Assembly: GCA_003971905.1 (NCBI GenBank) | Contig: RSEE01000034.1 | Location: 186,001 to 250,000 of the forward strand | Reading direction: 5' to 3' | Length of the DNA: 64,000 nucleotides | DNA from: Moniliella sp. 'wahieum' | Lineage: Eukaryota; Basidiomycota; Moniliellomycetes; Moniliellales; Moniliellaceae | Shown: piece by piece, positions 24,832 to 36,193 of the stretch | Layout of the letters: every line of letters begins with the position of its first letter | How positions within the stretch are numbered: position 1 is the stretch's first letter | Translations under genes and position numbers: made by a program | Notes under the pieces: generated by a model | Told to the model about the DNA's origin: nothing | Database searches by the model: none | What the model saw: only the letters and a program-made list of their open reading frames with translations

Positions 24832-25208
24832 TTAAGATGCCTCGGGGGTGTCACTAGCGGCGGCCTTGGAAGGACCGGGCCCATCGATGCTCTCAAGGTT
24901 AAACACCAGGTTACGGCGGTACTGCCCACGCTGAGGTTAGTCATCCACCCACCCAGACACAGAAGCACACCAGCAAACGACCAACGTACCGAGGACCACA
25001 GATGACTTGCAATCACAGTGCTGCGGTTGTGCCGGTTGATCTCGTCCACCGACCGCGCCAGCTCCTCCAGCGACTGGTGCAGCACATCGACGTTGCGGAT
25101 GATGCGCTCCAGCAACACAATCTGGTTCTCTTCCTGAATATTGCCACATCATCTGTCAGTATGCGTGGATATGATGCAGGGATAGACGTACGTGCGGATT
25201 GTTCATGG
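24832..25208 (-). CDS. DAD4: DASH complex subunit Dad4
   Basis: Small kinetochore-microtubule coupling protein, about 79 aa, split over three exons. Exon 1 (25192-25208) encodes MNNPH. Intron 25134-25191 (58 nt, GTACGT to TTCAG). Exon 2 (24990-25133) encodes EENQIVLLERIIRNVDVL and the coiled SLEELARSVDEINRHN. Intron 24931-24989 (59 nt, GTACGT to CTCAG). Exon 3 (24832-24930) encodes QYRRNLVFNLES and a short tail. The start MxNPHEExQ and the final YRRN block match Dad4. No frameshift is needed. It converges with the EOS1-like gene (78 nt apart) and diverges from SPF1 across about 240 nt. Confidence 0.9.
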
Positions 25209-25449
25209 TGGGAGCGGGAGCGAGAGCGGTGGTGGTGGTGATGGTGGTGGTCGGTGTCGTTTCAATGTTGGGTGTTGATTGGCTGGGTCTGAAACCGCAA
25301 CTCGAGTCGCATCGCATCACGTGACCGGGTGGCTGCCCATTTCAAAAAAGTTCCGCCGCGCAGGCCGGGCTTAGGTGGTGCGCGTTGCGTTGGCACCACT
25401 GCTTCCTTCCCTCGCCTCCACCGCCACCACCCACACGCCCTTGGACGGC

Positions 25450-28400
25450 ATGTGCGTACCCCTCCTGGCAAGCGCCGCTTCCCGGATGCTGATCCCACCC
25501 CTTCTTTCCTCTCTCCAGGGCTTCTGTGCCGGTCGTTTCTGATGAGATCGCGGCTCTGGCACTCTACCGCACCACCTCTCCGCTCTTCCGCCTCTATGCA
25601 CTGCCCAGCGCCGCGGCCTATGCGCTACTCGCTGCTTCTATTCGTTATCTTGAGCTTGGTCGTGAGCCTTCCATCGTCGCTGCCATTTCGATAATCTCGT
25701 TGCATGTTCTTCTCTTCCTATCTACGCGCTGGAGTGTCGCTGCTCGTGCCCTCCTTGAAGCACGCCCGGCCCGTACCCTCTCAGCTGCATCTGCCGTGCG
25801 CGTCACTCCGGTGGCTCACCGGGGCCCCGGCGAACTGGTCGGCCTCCACCGTACACGTCTTCCTGGAGGCGCGCTTGAGTTCAGCTTCGAGTATCAGGGC
25901 GCTAAGTACCTCTACGTCGATAAAGCATTCCGTCGTCCTGCCTACCCTGCCGACGCCCCCACCCGGATCGCCCCTCTCTTGGCCCACTCCCGTGTTGGCC
26001 TGATTGACGAGTCTGCTGTGCGCAGTTCCACAGCAACCTACGGTCCCAACATTGTACATATCCCTGTCCCCACCTTTGCACGCCTTTTTGCTGAACACGC
26101 AGTCGCACCTTTTTTCGTATTCCAAGTCTTTTGTGTTGCGTTGTGGATGCTGGACGAGTACTGGTACTACTCGCTTTTCTCCCTCGTCATGCTCGTGGTA
26201 TTTGAAAGTACCGTTGTCTTCCAGCGCCTGCTCACTCTCCGCGAGTTCCGCACCATGGCCTTGCCCCCTTCGCCGATATGGGTCTACCGCACTGGCGCCT
26301 GGCGCCACATGTCCAGCGCCGCCCTCCTTCCTGGCGACGTTGTCTCCCTGACTCGCTCTCGTGACGATGCATGCGTGCCTTGTGATCTCCTTCTCTGCTC
26401 CGGAGAAGCGATCGTCAATGAGGCCATGCTATCGGGCGAATCGACGCCACTGCTGAAAGAATCCATCGCTCTGCGGCCCCCAACGGACATGCTCGATGCT
26501 CATGGAGCGGATCGATCAACTGTTCTGTTCGGCGGGACCAAGGTCCTTCAAACCACCTCGGGTCCCGCTCCGTCCGCGACAGAGTCCCCGGCCCTGACTA
26601 CTCCTGATGATGGCGTTCTGGCAATTGTGCTTCGCACTGGCTTTGGCACCACTCAAGGTGGGCTCATTCGTCTCATGGTCTATGCCAATGAGGCCCATGT
26701 CGGTGGTGGCAATTGGGAAACAGTGTTTTTCCTTCTGTTTCTGCTCGCATTTGCCATTGCTGCCAGTTCTTACGTTTGGATCAACGGTGCTGCGCTGGGA
26801 CGGCCAAGAGGCAAGCTGCTGCTGGACTGCATCCTGATCGTCACCTCTGTCGTTCCCCCCGAGCTGCCGATGGAACTCTCGATGGCGGTCAATGCCTCGC
26901 TCCAATCCTCTCTCGCTACGCCATCTATTGCACTGAACCGTTCCGGATCCCGTATGCGGGCAAGGTAGACGTGTGTTGCTTTGACAAGACGGGTACCATC
27001 ACTGCCGAGCAGCTCCAACTCCAGGGCGGCTCAAATTGGGCCCCATGGCAAGCCAGTCCAGCATCCGGCTGCTCTGAGCAACAAAGAAACCACTTTGACC
27101 ATTGCAGCTGCCCATGCTTTGGCGTTGCTGGAAGACGATGGTGTGGTGGGTGATCCGATGGAAAAGACCACGGTTGACGCGCTCGGGGGAGGTAACCAAG
27201 GACGATATCATTGTGCCCAAGTCAGCGCAGGGCCGTAAAATGGTGAATGTGCAAATCCGGCGGCGGTTTCAGTTTCCTCGACACTTAAGCGCATGTCGAC
27301 CATCAGCGTTGTGGCCGAGGCCCACGGTTCGGTTGTTAGCAAGCACGGCTTTGTCGCTGTCAAGGGTGCTCCTGAGACGCTGCGCAGCATGTACGCATCC
27401 CTGCCTGAGGGGTACGATGAAGTGTATAAGGGCTACATGCGAAGCGGCAGTCGCGTACTGGCCTTGGGATACAAGTGGCTCGATACCCATTCGGCCAAAG
27501 ACATCAATTCCAAGACACGGGAGGATGTGGAAGAAAACCTGGTTTTTGGAGGTTTCCTCATCTTTTACTCCCCCCTCAAGCCGGACGCAGCCAAGTCATT
27601 GATGCACCTCAACGATTCCAATCATCGCTGCATCATGATCACGGGCGACAACCCGTTGACTGCAATCCACGTAGCGGAGCAAGTTGAGATTGTCGACCGG
27701 CCTACCCTCATCCTCGACAGCCAAGAAGACGGCGCGGACGATGCGGGCTTGGTCTTGCGATCGGTTGACGAGCACTTGGTCATCCACGTCAACCCGGACG
27801 AACCTCTGGATGAGGTCCTATTTGAAAAGTACGACCTCTGCATGACCGGTGCTGCCATGCGTCAGTTTGAGAGTCGTCCCAAACAATGGGCTACATTGGT
27901 AGAAAATACGTGGGTGTACGCGCGTGTGTCGCCGACCCAAAAGGAAACGGTGCTCAACTCACTTCGTTCGCATGGATACGTGACGCTCATGGTGGGGGAC
28001 GGAACAAACGATGTGGGCGCGTTGAAGGCAGCGGATGTGGGGGTGGCATTGCTGGATGGGACGATGCAGGACATGGAGATGATGGCTGAGCATGCTCGCT
28101 TGGTGCGGATCAAGAAGGCCTATGAGGGCTCGGTCACCCTCGCTGTACAGCGCAACCGGCTGCCTCCCGAGGTGCCTGCGGTACTCAAGGCCAAATTTCC
28201 CGAACTGGAGCGGGCACGGGAGAAGGCCATGGCACACGTCAGCAACCATACTTCGACTCCGTTTAACTTTTCTTCTACCGCCGAACGCTTAGCTTCCCTG
28301 GAGGACGACAACTCTACCCCTCAAATTCGACTGGGGGATGCGAGCGTCGCTGCTCCCTTCACTAGCAAGCTCAGCCAAGTTGATTCGATCATCCGCATCA

Positions 28401-29203
28401 TTCGCCAGGGCCGTTCCACCCTTGTTGCCTTTACGCAGATGTACAAGATCCTCGCGCTCAATTGCCTCATCACGGCGTACAGCTTGTCGGTTCTCTATCT
28501 CCACGGTATCAAGCAAGGGGATTATCAGTCGACAGTGTCGGGCATGCTAATCAGCGTCAGCTTCTTTTGTGTCTCGCGTGCCACGCCCAACTCACATCTC
28601 TCTCCCGAACGGCCCCTAACCCGAGTCTTCAGTCCTTATATCTTCCTCTCTGTCGTCCTCCAGTTCGCGTTGCATTGTGGCGCGACTCACTACCTCGTTA
28701 CCGTACTGGTCCCGATCTACGAACCCCCACAGCCCGTCACTGATTTGGAGGCCAAGTTTGCTCCCTCGTTGTTGAACACGGTCATTTACCTTATCGGGCT
28801 TAGCCAGCAAGTCAACACCTTCTCTGTCAACTTTATCGGTCGCCCGCACCGGGAGGCCCTGAGCAGCAACAAAGCCATGTACTATGGACTGATTGGCTGC
28901 GTCGCAGTGGCTGTGGCTGGGGTGGTGAACCTGGTGCCGCTGATGAACCGCTGGCTCCAACTTGTGGTCATCCCGCCCCGTCTGCAGCTCGAGCTGCTGT
29001 GCATCATGGCTGTTGACTTTGCCGGCTGTTATGGACTGGAGTGGACGATCAAAGCTCTGATGGCCGACCAGCGGCCCAAACCGATCATCACAAAACGTCG
29101 TCAGGGGTTGCGAGCACGACGAGCCCAGCGCCAAGCCAACTTTGATGCGATTGCGGCGAGTCTGCGCGAGCGCGAAACCAAGGCCCAGGGAAAGGCACCC
29201 TAA
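25450..29203 (+). CDS. SPF1: P5A-type ATPase (ER transmembrane helix dislocase)
   Basis: P5A ATPase of the ER that removes mistargeted tail-anchored helices and affects ER Mn, Ca and glycosylation. Seen in order: N-terminal hydrophobic segments, the P5A signature [24 protein letters not shown]-equivalent [29 protein letters not shown] in helix 4, the phosphorylation site [10 protein letters not shown], the hinge [19 protein letters not shown], and six C-terminal helices. Breaks at about 26906, 27024, 27187 and 27273; three are one base short in a run of C, G or T, and 27187 (a G run) is ambiguous. All restore conserved sequence. The body opens near 25519 without an ATG. I infer a tiny first exon with ATG 25450 and an intron ending CTCCAG at 25518, but the phase does not close cleanly, so the start is uncertain. 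Confidence 0.9.
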
Positions 29204-30192
29204 AAAGATGGGAGAGGAAGAGGCGCATGGAATCTCATCTGATCTTTCAATCTCATACCCCATCTCTAGCCGCTAGACCCGCGGTTCTCAGCATTCCCTG
29301 CGCATGCCCACCTGTTGTTGCCGTCGGAGCCGAGTGCAGCATACCAGATAGTGAGTGGACAGATGTTGGCACTTACACGCTACGTTCATACGCAGTGCGT
29401 ACACACTGTGTGTGGGGGATGGCACATGTGGGGCACGCTCCCCCCCACTCATCGAACTCATCCCACTCGCCAATCCTCTTGAACTCTTGACTGGCCATCA
29501 GGCGTTACATGTTACATCCATTAGGGGAGATGTCGATGAGCTACATCCGGCGGTGGCTGTGCCTCCTGTCCATGTCATAGCAGGATCCGCAACGATTTCT
29601 CCCTTGAGCTCGAGGATGTGGAGGAATCATCTATTCTTCTTCGATCCGGCGGGCACCCGAACAAAATGTGTCGTTTTTGTACAATGCCAGTGGCGCCGTA
29701 CTGGCAATGCCGGCCCTGTCCAGTCAGCTGGGGGCCAGCATGCACCGCGGCGCCGTGCGCGGCGCCGCGTGCGGTCTAGTATCTGTGGCCCGTGCGCAGT
29801 TCCTCCATCGGATGTGTTGCTCCACTTCTCTCCCCTCTGTGTCCCCCTCCATCGCATCCACACCATCCAGTGTTGTGATATCGAGTCGCGGAGAGAGCTG
29901 CAAAAGGTAGGCAAGTCCGGTAATAACAGCGTTGGACCACTCTGTGGGATACTATGGGCTGATGATCGATGAAGGCTGAGGCCGCGCTGAGGCCGTTAGT
30001 TCCCTCACGCCGGCCACAACGAGGCGAAATTGAAGAGCCATTGCATTACAGGTGCACTTTAGTATACCACACGTATATATATGCAAAATTGAGGATGATG
30101 AGAATAGCCAACACCCCCACAGCTCATTCTCGTTGTTCTCATACCAACGCGACTTGCTACATCATCGACATCATCCTTTACGACACAACATC
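29204..30192. other. Intergenic region
   Basis: Short frames only. A GC-rich GGCGCCGTGCGCGGCGCCG palindromic patch lies at about 29748-29768. The last 60 nt before 30193 are CA-rich leader. Confidence 0.4.
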
Positions 30193-31157
30193 ATGTCGGC
30201 CGGAAAGTACATTCTCCTGGGCGCTGATGGCCAACTGGGTCGTTTAGCCGCATCGTACGCATGCAAAATCAAGACTGCAGGACAAGAACTGGTTCTGGCC
30301 AGCTACAAGGTGAATGAAATTCCCTCAGAGTTGCGCTCTGAGTGGGAGAGCAAGGGTGCACATCTGATCTCCCTAAGCTACGACGAACCAGACAAGATGG
30401 CAGAGGCCTTTCAAGGAGCTGAAGCGGTGAGCTTTGTTTCTACTTGGCTAATTGGTGCCCGTCGCCGTGGCCAACACAAGAACGTGATTGAAGCCGCCAA
30501 GAAGGCGGGGGTGAAGCGGATTGGGTACACCTCTTTTTGCGGCGCAGGACTTAAGTACGACCTTCCGGTCTTGCCCCAAGACCACAAGGCAACCGAAGCC
30601 ATGATCTTTGCCTCGGGCTTGCCCTACACCCTGCAACGCAATTACCTCTACGCGCAAAACATCCCTCAGCTTTTCGCCCCATCCTGGCCTTATTGTGGAA
30701 CGTTTGGCTGGACAATACTGGCGGTGTGGCGGGCGCCTATGTATCACGCCAAGATTGTGCCGAGTGTATGGCTGCGATTCTCCTGGGAAAGGGCAAAGCG
30801 AATACGATCTACACCATTACTGGCCCGCAACCCATCACCTCGCAAGAGGCATTGGACCTGTGCGCAAAAATCTCTGGTTACAAGGCCACCTTAAAGCCCA
30901 CAGAGGACGTGGATCTATACAATTTCTGGGAATCGCGTGGGGTTCCCAGAACAATCGAGGGGGACGCATCCAAGAACTCGACACCCATGAAGCTCATTAC
31001 GGACGATTTGGTTGCCTGTGGGCAGGTCATCCGTCGGGGCCTCATGGCTGAAGTTACCACTGCCGTCGAAGAACTCACGGGGCACAAGCCTATCTCTCCT
31101 CAACAAGTTTTTGAAGAGTGCCGTGACATCTTGCCCAAGGCCACCAACAATCCCTAA
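30193..31157 (+). CDS. NmrA-family NAD(P)H:quinone reductase-like protein
   Basis: Rossmann-fold atypical SDR of the NmrA/QOR2 type. The dinucleotide loop is LGADGQLGRLA near the N-terminus. Downstream are KKAGVKRIGYTSFCGA, LPYTLQRNYLYAQNIPQLFA and GAYVSRQDCAECMAAILLG, all characteristic positions of bacterial QorB-like enzymes. Length about 321 aa is normal. One break at 30677-30680: four C must be five to give FAPILALLWNVWLDN. Substrate unknown; a quinone or a redox-sensing role are both possible. No intron. Confidence 0.8.
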
Positions 31158-31674
31158 ATGTGCTTTCAGTGTCTCTATACACTGCTGTGGGCCTTTCCCT
31201 TTTTTAGTAGAAAATGGAGTCCGACACCAGGAAGTGAGATCAGCAAACACCTGCCTACATGATATCGCCCCAGTTTCTAAACCGAGGCACTTATAATACT
31301 TTCTCTAGATAGGCAGAGTGCACCTACAACCCCCATATAGACGTTGCATTCCGGAACCATCCCTAATAGACGGAAGACAAGACTGAATAGAAATGGGCCG
31401 GTAGCTCACCCATCCTACCTTCCCACTCAGGCGGGCGGAAGTGGGGCGGCGGAATGGAGAGGGCAACCCTAGTGGTGGTGCGGCAGGCGGCGCGAGCGCA
31501 GTGTGGGGTGTGGCGTGGACCGGCGGGCGACTGGCGCGGTGCGACAGGCAAGCAGGGCAGCGGGAGAAAAAAAACCACAGCTGGGCGTGTTTTTTTATGG
31601 CGCACTTTCTCGTCCAGGCGCCGCTGCTTCCCATCCCCCACCTCCTGCGCCCCGAGCGTTGTACGGCACTCGCC
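31158..31674. other. Intergenic region, KAP123 promoter side
   Basis: No gene. GC-rich in the second half with an A8 run near 31568 and T6-8 near 31590. Leads into the importin ATG. Confidence 0.4.
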
Positions 31675-34600
31675 ATGGCTGCCGACCCTCAGTTTGTTGC
31701 GAGCATCAACCAGCTGCCCAGAACTCCCTCCTCCCCGACACCAACACTGTCAAGGCGGTGCGTACCACGCCCATCTTCCCCTCTTCGTCCCCGTGCTGAC
31801 CCGCGCACCGCAGGCCACCGAGGGTCTTCAAGCGCAGTACAAGAACCCGGCTATCGTCCCGGCTCTCTTGCAGATCCTTGCGAGTCCCACGGAAAATGGT
31901 GTTCGCCAACTAGCCGGTGTTGAGCTCCGGAAGCGCATTGCCAAGAGCGCCAAGGCCTGGTCCGCCCAGACCGTCGAGGTGCGCACGGCCATCAAGTCGC
32001 AGCTGCTGGAGATCGTCAAGAACGAGCCTAACAACTCGGTTCGCAACTCCTCGGCCCGGGTTGTTAGCGAGATCGCCCGTCGGGAACTCCCCCAGAATGC
32101 GTGGCCTGAACTGCTTCCGTTCCTTTTCACTGCCGCCGAGCAGGGCAACGCTGCCCAGCGTCAGGCTTCCGTCTTTGTTTTCTTCACCCTCCTGGAGACG
32201 TTCAACGACGAGGAGTCGGTCCAGGGCTACCTCCTCCTCAGATCATGCAACTGTTTACTCGGACTATCAACGACCCCGAGTCGCTTGCTGTGCGTGTGAC
32301 CACTGTCCGTGGCCTCGGCAAGGTTGGTGACCTGCTCGACAGCGACGCCACCGCCGACTTGGCTGCCGTGCAATCTGCCATTCCTCAGATGGTCCATGTT
32401 CTTCAGCAGGCCATCGATGGTGGTGACTCCGAGTCGGTCACGTTCGTCTTGGACGTTTTCGACACGTTCTGCCTTTCGGAACTGCCGATTATCAACTCCT
32501 GCCTCAGCGACCTGCTTGCATTCTACCTCTCGACGGCCGCTCGCGATGACCTGGAGGACGAAATGCGCGAGGCCGCACTCAACTCGACAATCTGGACCAT
32601 CAACTACAAGCGCCAAAAGATCCAGCAGCTCCAGCTGGCCAAGGTCATGATCCCCCACATTATGGCCATCCTGCCGACCGGCGACTTTGATGATGACGAG
32701 TCCAACCCTTCCACACTCGCCTTGCGATTGCTTGACACTCTGGCCACCGAACTTCCTCCCTCGAATGTTTGGCCCCGCTGTTTGAGCAGCTGCAGGCGTT
32801 TGCCCAGAACCCTGATCTTACCTACCGTGCTTCAGGCCTCCTGGCCCTTGGTGTTTCGTGTGAGGGGCTGTCGGAGACGCTGCGGCCGCAGATGGACCTG
32901 GTGGCAGTTTGTCGATGCTGGCATCAAGGACCCCGAACCCCGCGTTCAGCGCGCGGCGGCCATGGCCATTGCTTACCTTTGCGACCAGCTTGGGGATGAG
33001 ACGGTCAAGTACCACCAAGCGGTCATGCCCGCTCTCATGCATATGATTGGCCAGCCCGAACACAGCGCGATGCTACGCGTGCCCTTGATCGTTTCCTGGA
33101 GAACTTGGGCGAGGACATTAAGCAGTACTTGCAGCCGGTCATGGAGACCCTCGCTGGCTACCTCGACACGGTCCCTCTGGAGATCAAGAAGACGATCATT
33201 GCTGCCATTGGTTCCGCCGCGCACGCTTCGAAGCGGGACTTCCTCCCCTACTTCCCTGCTACCATGGCTAAGCTCACTCCGTTCCTTCAGTTCAAGGACA
33301 CGACCAACAATGAGCAGATGGACTTCCGTGCCATCACACAGGACACGGTCGGCACCTTTGGTGACGCGGTGGGCGCGGAAGCCTTCCGTCCTTACTTTGC
33401 CGACACGATGGCCATTGCTTATGATGCGTTCGAGTTGGACCAACCTCGTCTGCGCGAGTGCTCATTCATCTTCTTCAGCACAATGGCTAAGGTGTTTGGT
33501 GAAGAGTTTAGCCAGTTCCTTCCCCAAATTGCGCCAAAGATCCTCGAGAGCTTGCGGCAACAGGAGCACGAGCCTGTTGCAGGCGCCTCAGGTGACGCCC
33601 AAGCCCTCCTGGCTGGCGCTTCGGCTGAGGATGACGATGACGATTTCGTGGACATGGAAGACCTCAACGAGATCTTTGGTTCAATTTCTTCGGCCATTGC
33701 GATTGAGAAGGAGGTTGCGGCCGATTCGGTGGGGGAGATTTTCCGGTACACCAAGTCGGGCTTTTTGCCCTACCTCCAAGAGTCGGTGCAGGAGCTGGTT
33801 ACGCTTTTGCAGCACTTCAGCTCCGGCATCCGTAAGTCTGCTGTCAACTCGCTTTTCACTTGCATCAGCACCCTCAACACGATTCAAAATCCGGGCGAGT
33901 GGAAGGCTGGCCTCGCCGTGCCGGTACCCATCTCGTCGGATGTGGAGCAACTAATCGACATGGTGATGACCAACGTGTTCATCTTGTGGGAGGAGGAGGA
34001 TGACCGGTATGTGTTTCTTTTCCAATTGTCATTCCCTTGTAGGATGACAAAACTATCTCAGCTCACACCTAGTGGTGGAATAGGACCACCGCAGTGTGGA
34101 AAACCTACGTGGAGAAACTGATTCTTTTGCTGCATTATTTACTTTGAAAAAACTGTTACTGACTTGTTGTCTTTCCAGGTTTGTGGCGACGCAGTTGTGC
34201 GAGTCGCTGAGCGAGACGCTCAAGGAGGTGGGCCCGGCGGTGATTGCCAAGCGCACGGGGGATGTGGCTGATATTGCGATGAACATCCTTGAGAAGAAGT
34301 CCATTCCCCAATCTTCTCCCGGTGGGGATGAGGAGGAGGTCGACGAGGACAGCTCTGAGTACGAGACATGCTCATCTCTTCTGCGATGGATCTTGGGGTG
34401 CTATGGCCGACACGCTTGGTGCCGACTTCCAACAACCGTTGCAACGCTTCTTGCCTCAGATTACCAAGTACTACGGTCCGACCAAGGCTGTGGCCGAGCG
34501 GGCAGCCACGACGTCGGCGCTGGGGATGCTGGCTGTTGGGATGAAGGAGCATGTGACGCCCTTTACGATGCCCATGCTTGCTACTCTCTCCCACGCTGTG

Positions 34601-35125
34601 ACGGACGAGGATCTGGGCGTGCGCACGAACGCGATCTACGCGGCGGGTTTGTTGATCGAGAACTCGCAGGAGGATTTGACGGCGCACTACCCAGCTCTCC
34701 TCACCGCACTCCAACCGGCACTGAGTCTGCCGGCGGACAAGTCGCAGTCGACGGAGGCCAAGGCGCTGAAGGACAATGCGGTCGGGTGCCTGGCGCGGAT
34801 GGTGCGCAAGAGCCCTGCCACCCTCCCGCTGACGGAGACGTTCCCGCTCATCTTTGGCAGCTTGCCGTTGCTGTACGACGATGCGGAGTGGGCGCCGGTG
34901 ATCCAACTCACTATTGCTCTCATCCAAGCCAACGACCCGATTGCCCAGCAGCACATTGACGACATTCTCCGTCTCTTTGCCCATGTTCTGGGGCCAGCCG
35001 CCGAGGGCGAGTCGGATGTGCTGGGCGCCGAGCTGCGTGGTCAGCTGATTACCTTCATCAGCCACCTCAACACCCAGATCCCCGACAAGGTCCAGGCGGC
35101 CGGTCTCGCGGGCTACCTTGTTTAA
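31675..35125 (+). CDS. KAP123: Karyopherin beta, importin-4/Kap123 type
   Basis: HEAT-repeat nuclear import receptor for ribosomal proteins and histones. The importin-beta N-terminal domain reads ATEGLQAQYKNPAIVPALLQ then GVRQLAGVELRKRI. Central repeats include NSTIWTINYKRQK and RECSFIFFSTMAKVFGEEFS. An acidic loop DDDDDFVDMEDLNE follows, as in importin-4, and the C-terminal HEAT array ends AAGLAGYLV. Introns: 31758-31813 (56 nt, GTGCGT, CTGAC) and 34007-34178 (172 nt, GTATGT, CTGAC). At least seven breaks (about 31718, 32235, 32769, 32903, 33072, 34365, 34400). Six are exactly one base short and one (32903) is ambiguous. Every join restores family sequence, so the gene is almost certainly intact in the organism. 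About 1,070 aa after correction. Confidence 0.9.
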
Positions 35126-35882
35126 CTCCCGAGGGTTCGTTCTTTCTTCTGGTCCTTTGCGCCTCCCCTCCCCTCCCCCCCACCCCCCCAAAAAGGGCAC
35201 CCCATGAGCTACCCTCGGATCATCATTTGCCTTGGATAAGAGTGTGGATGGGGGCGGTGGCCATAGCTCGGCTTCGTGCTTCCACCCCATCCTACAATGC
35301 TGGTCTTGGTCTGTCTTGCCCATCTTGCCCAGCATCCGCCTTTCCGCCTTATATCTTTTTCGACTTCTCTTCGCTCCAGTTACCCCGCCCCTTGGGCCTC
35401 TCTTTTTCTCTCCCTGCTTAAATTTCACAGCGTTTTCCATCTCCCTCTTCTGAGCCTTAGTAGTTAGTAGATCCCTTGGCGCCCAAGGCTGCACGTCATA
35501 TGCGCACTGTTGTTTCCTGCTTGTGCGATACGACGGACGGTCGTCTGGTGGGAGCGAGAACTGTCAGTGGCAGGTGGTGGTTCAGGAGGGCCTAAGGTGT
35601 CTCCTTCCCGAGTGTAGATATGCGGGCAAGATGCGACGAGAGCCATCAAAGTCCCCGGCGTGTGACAGCTGCCATGGCCCTGTCAATTAGACAGTCTACT
35701 GGTCGGAGGGGTAGATCGACAGTTCCACCCAAGTCAGTGTGGTTCTGCCGGCCACGGGCATGCGCATAGCCAACCCCAGACAGCAAGGCCAAAAGGGTAT
35801 AAATACTGGATGAGGTCGACGAGGGCCAGTGCCTTTCAGATATCCACTGTCCAACGCGCAGAATCTGGTACGCGTCTTCACC
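35126..35882. other. Intergenic region downstream of KAP123
   Basis: C-runs right after the stop, then pyrimidine-rich sequence; no gene seen. Confidence 0.4.
35798..35805 (+). promoter_or_regulatory. TATA box (TATAAATA)
   Basis: Good TATA match on the plus strand, about 78 nt before the ATG of the small frame at 35883. Confidence 0.35.
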
Positions 35883-36146
35883 ATGCCTCTTCTCCCACCT
35901 GGATACCATCTCGACCATCCTGCTGTTGCTGCTCCTGCGACGCCCCCCCCTCTGCTCCAGCCTGCTTCCCATCCCCCTGTGGGCAGTGTCAACGAATCAC
36001 ATCAATCTCATTCTTTCTGGGTTTTCCATAGGTACTACGGGGCCATAGCTAAAAAAAGTCGAACCAGGACGGTGCCCTTTCAGGACAGAAACGAAGAACA
36101 ATGGGCCGCGCCGAGTGGCGCGACCAAACCGGGGCGAAGGGCATAA
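35883..36146 (+). CDS. Candidate small protein, 87 aa
   Basis: ATG-initiated frame after a TATA box, starting MPLLPPGYHLDHPAV. Pro- and His-rich at first, basic later. No family recognised and no signal peptide. It converges with the polyketide synthase 3' end 47 nt away. Could be a chance frame. Confidence 0.2.
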   Translation: MPLLPPGYHLDHPAVAAPATPPPLLQPASHPPVGSVNESHQSHSFWVFHRYYGAIAKKSRTRTVPFQDRNEEQWAAPSGATKPGRRA

Positions 36147-36193
36147 TGGAACCAGGAGAGTGGGGGTGGGTGGGGAGTTAGAATCATTGTACC

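Noticed and set aside
34220-35494. 424-codon minus-strand frame over the KAP123 3' end
   Set aside because: Shadow of HEAT-repeat coding sequence, running into pyrimidine-rich intergenic DNA; no motif.
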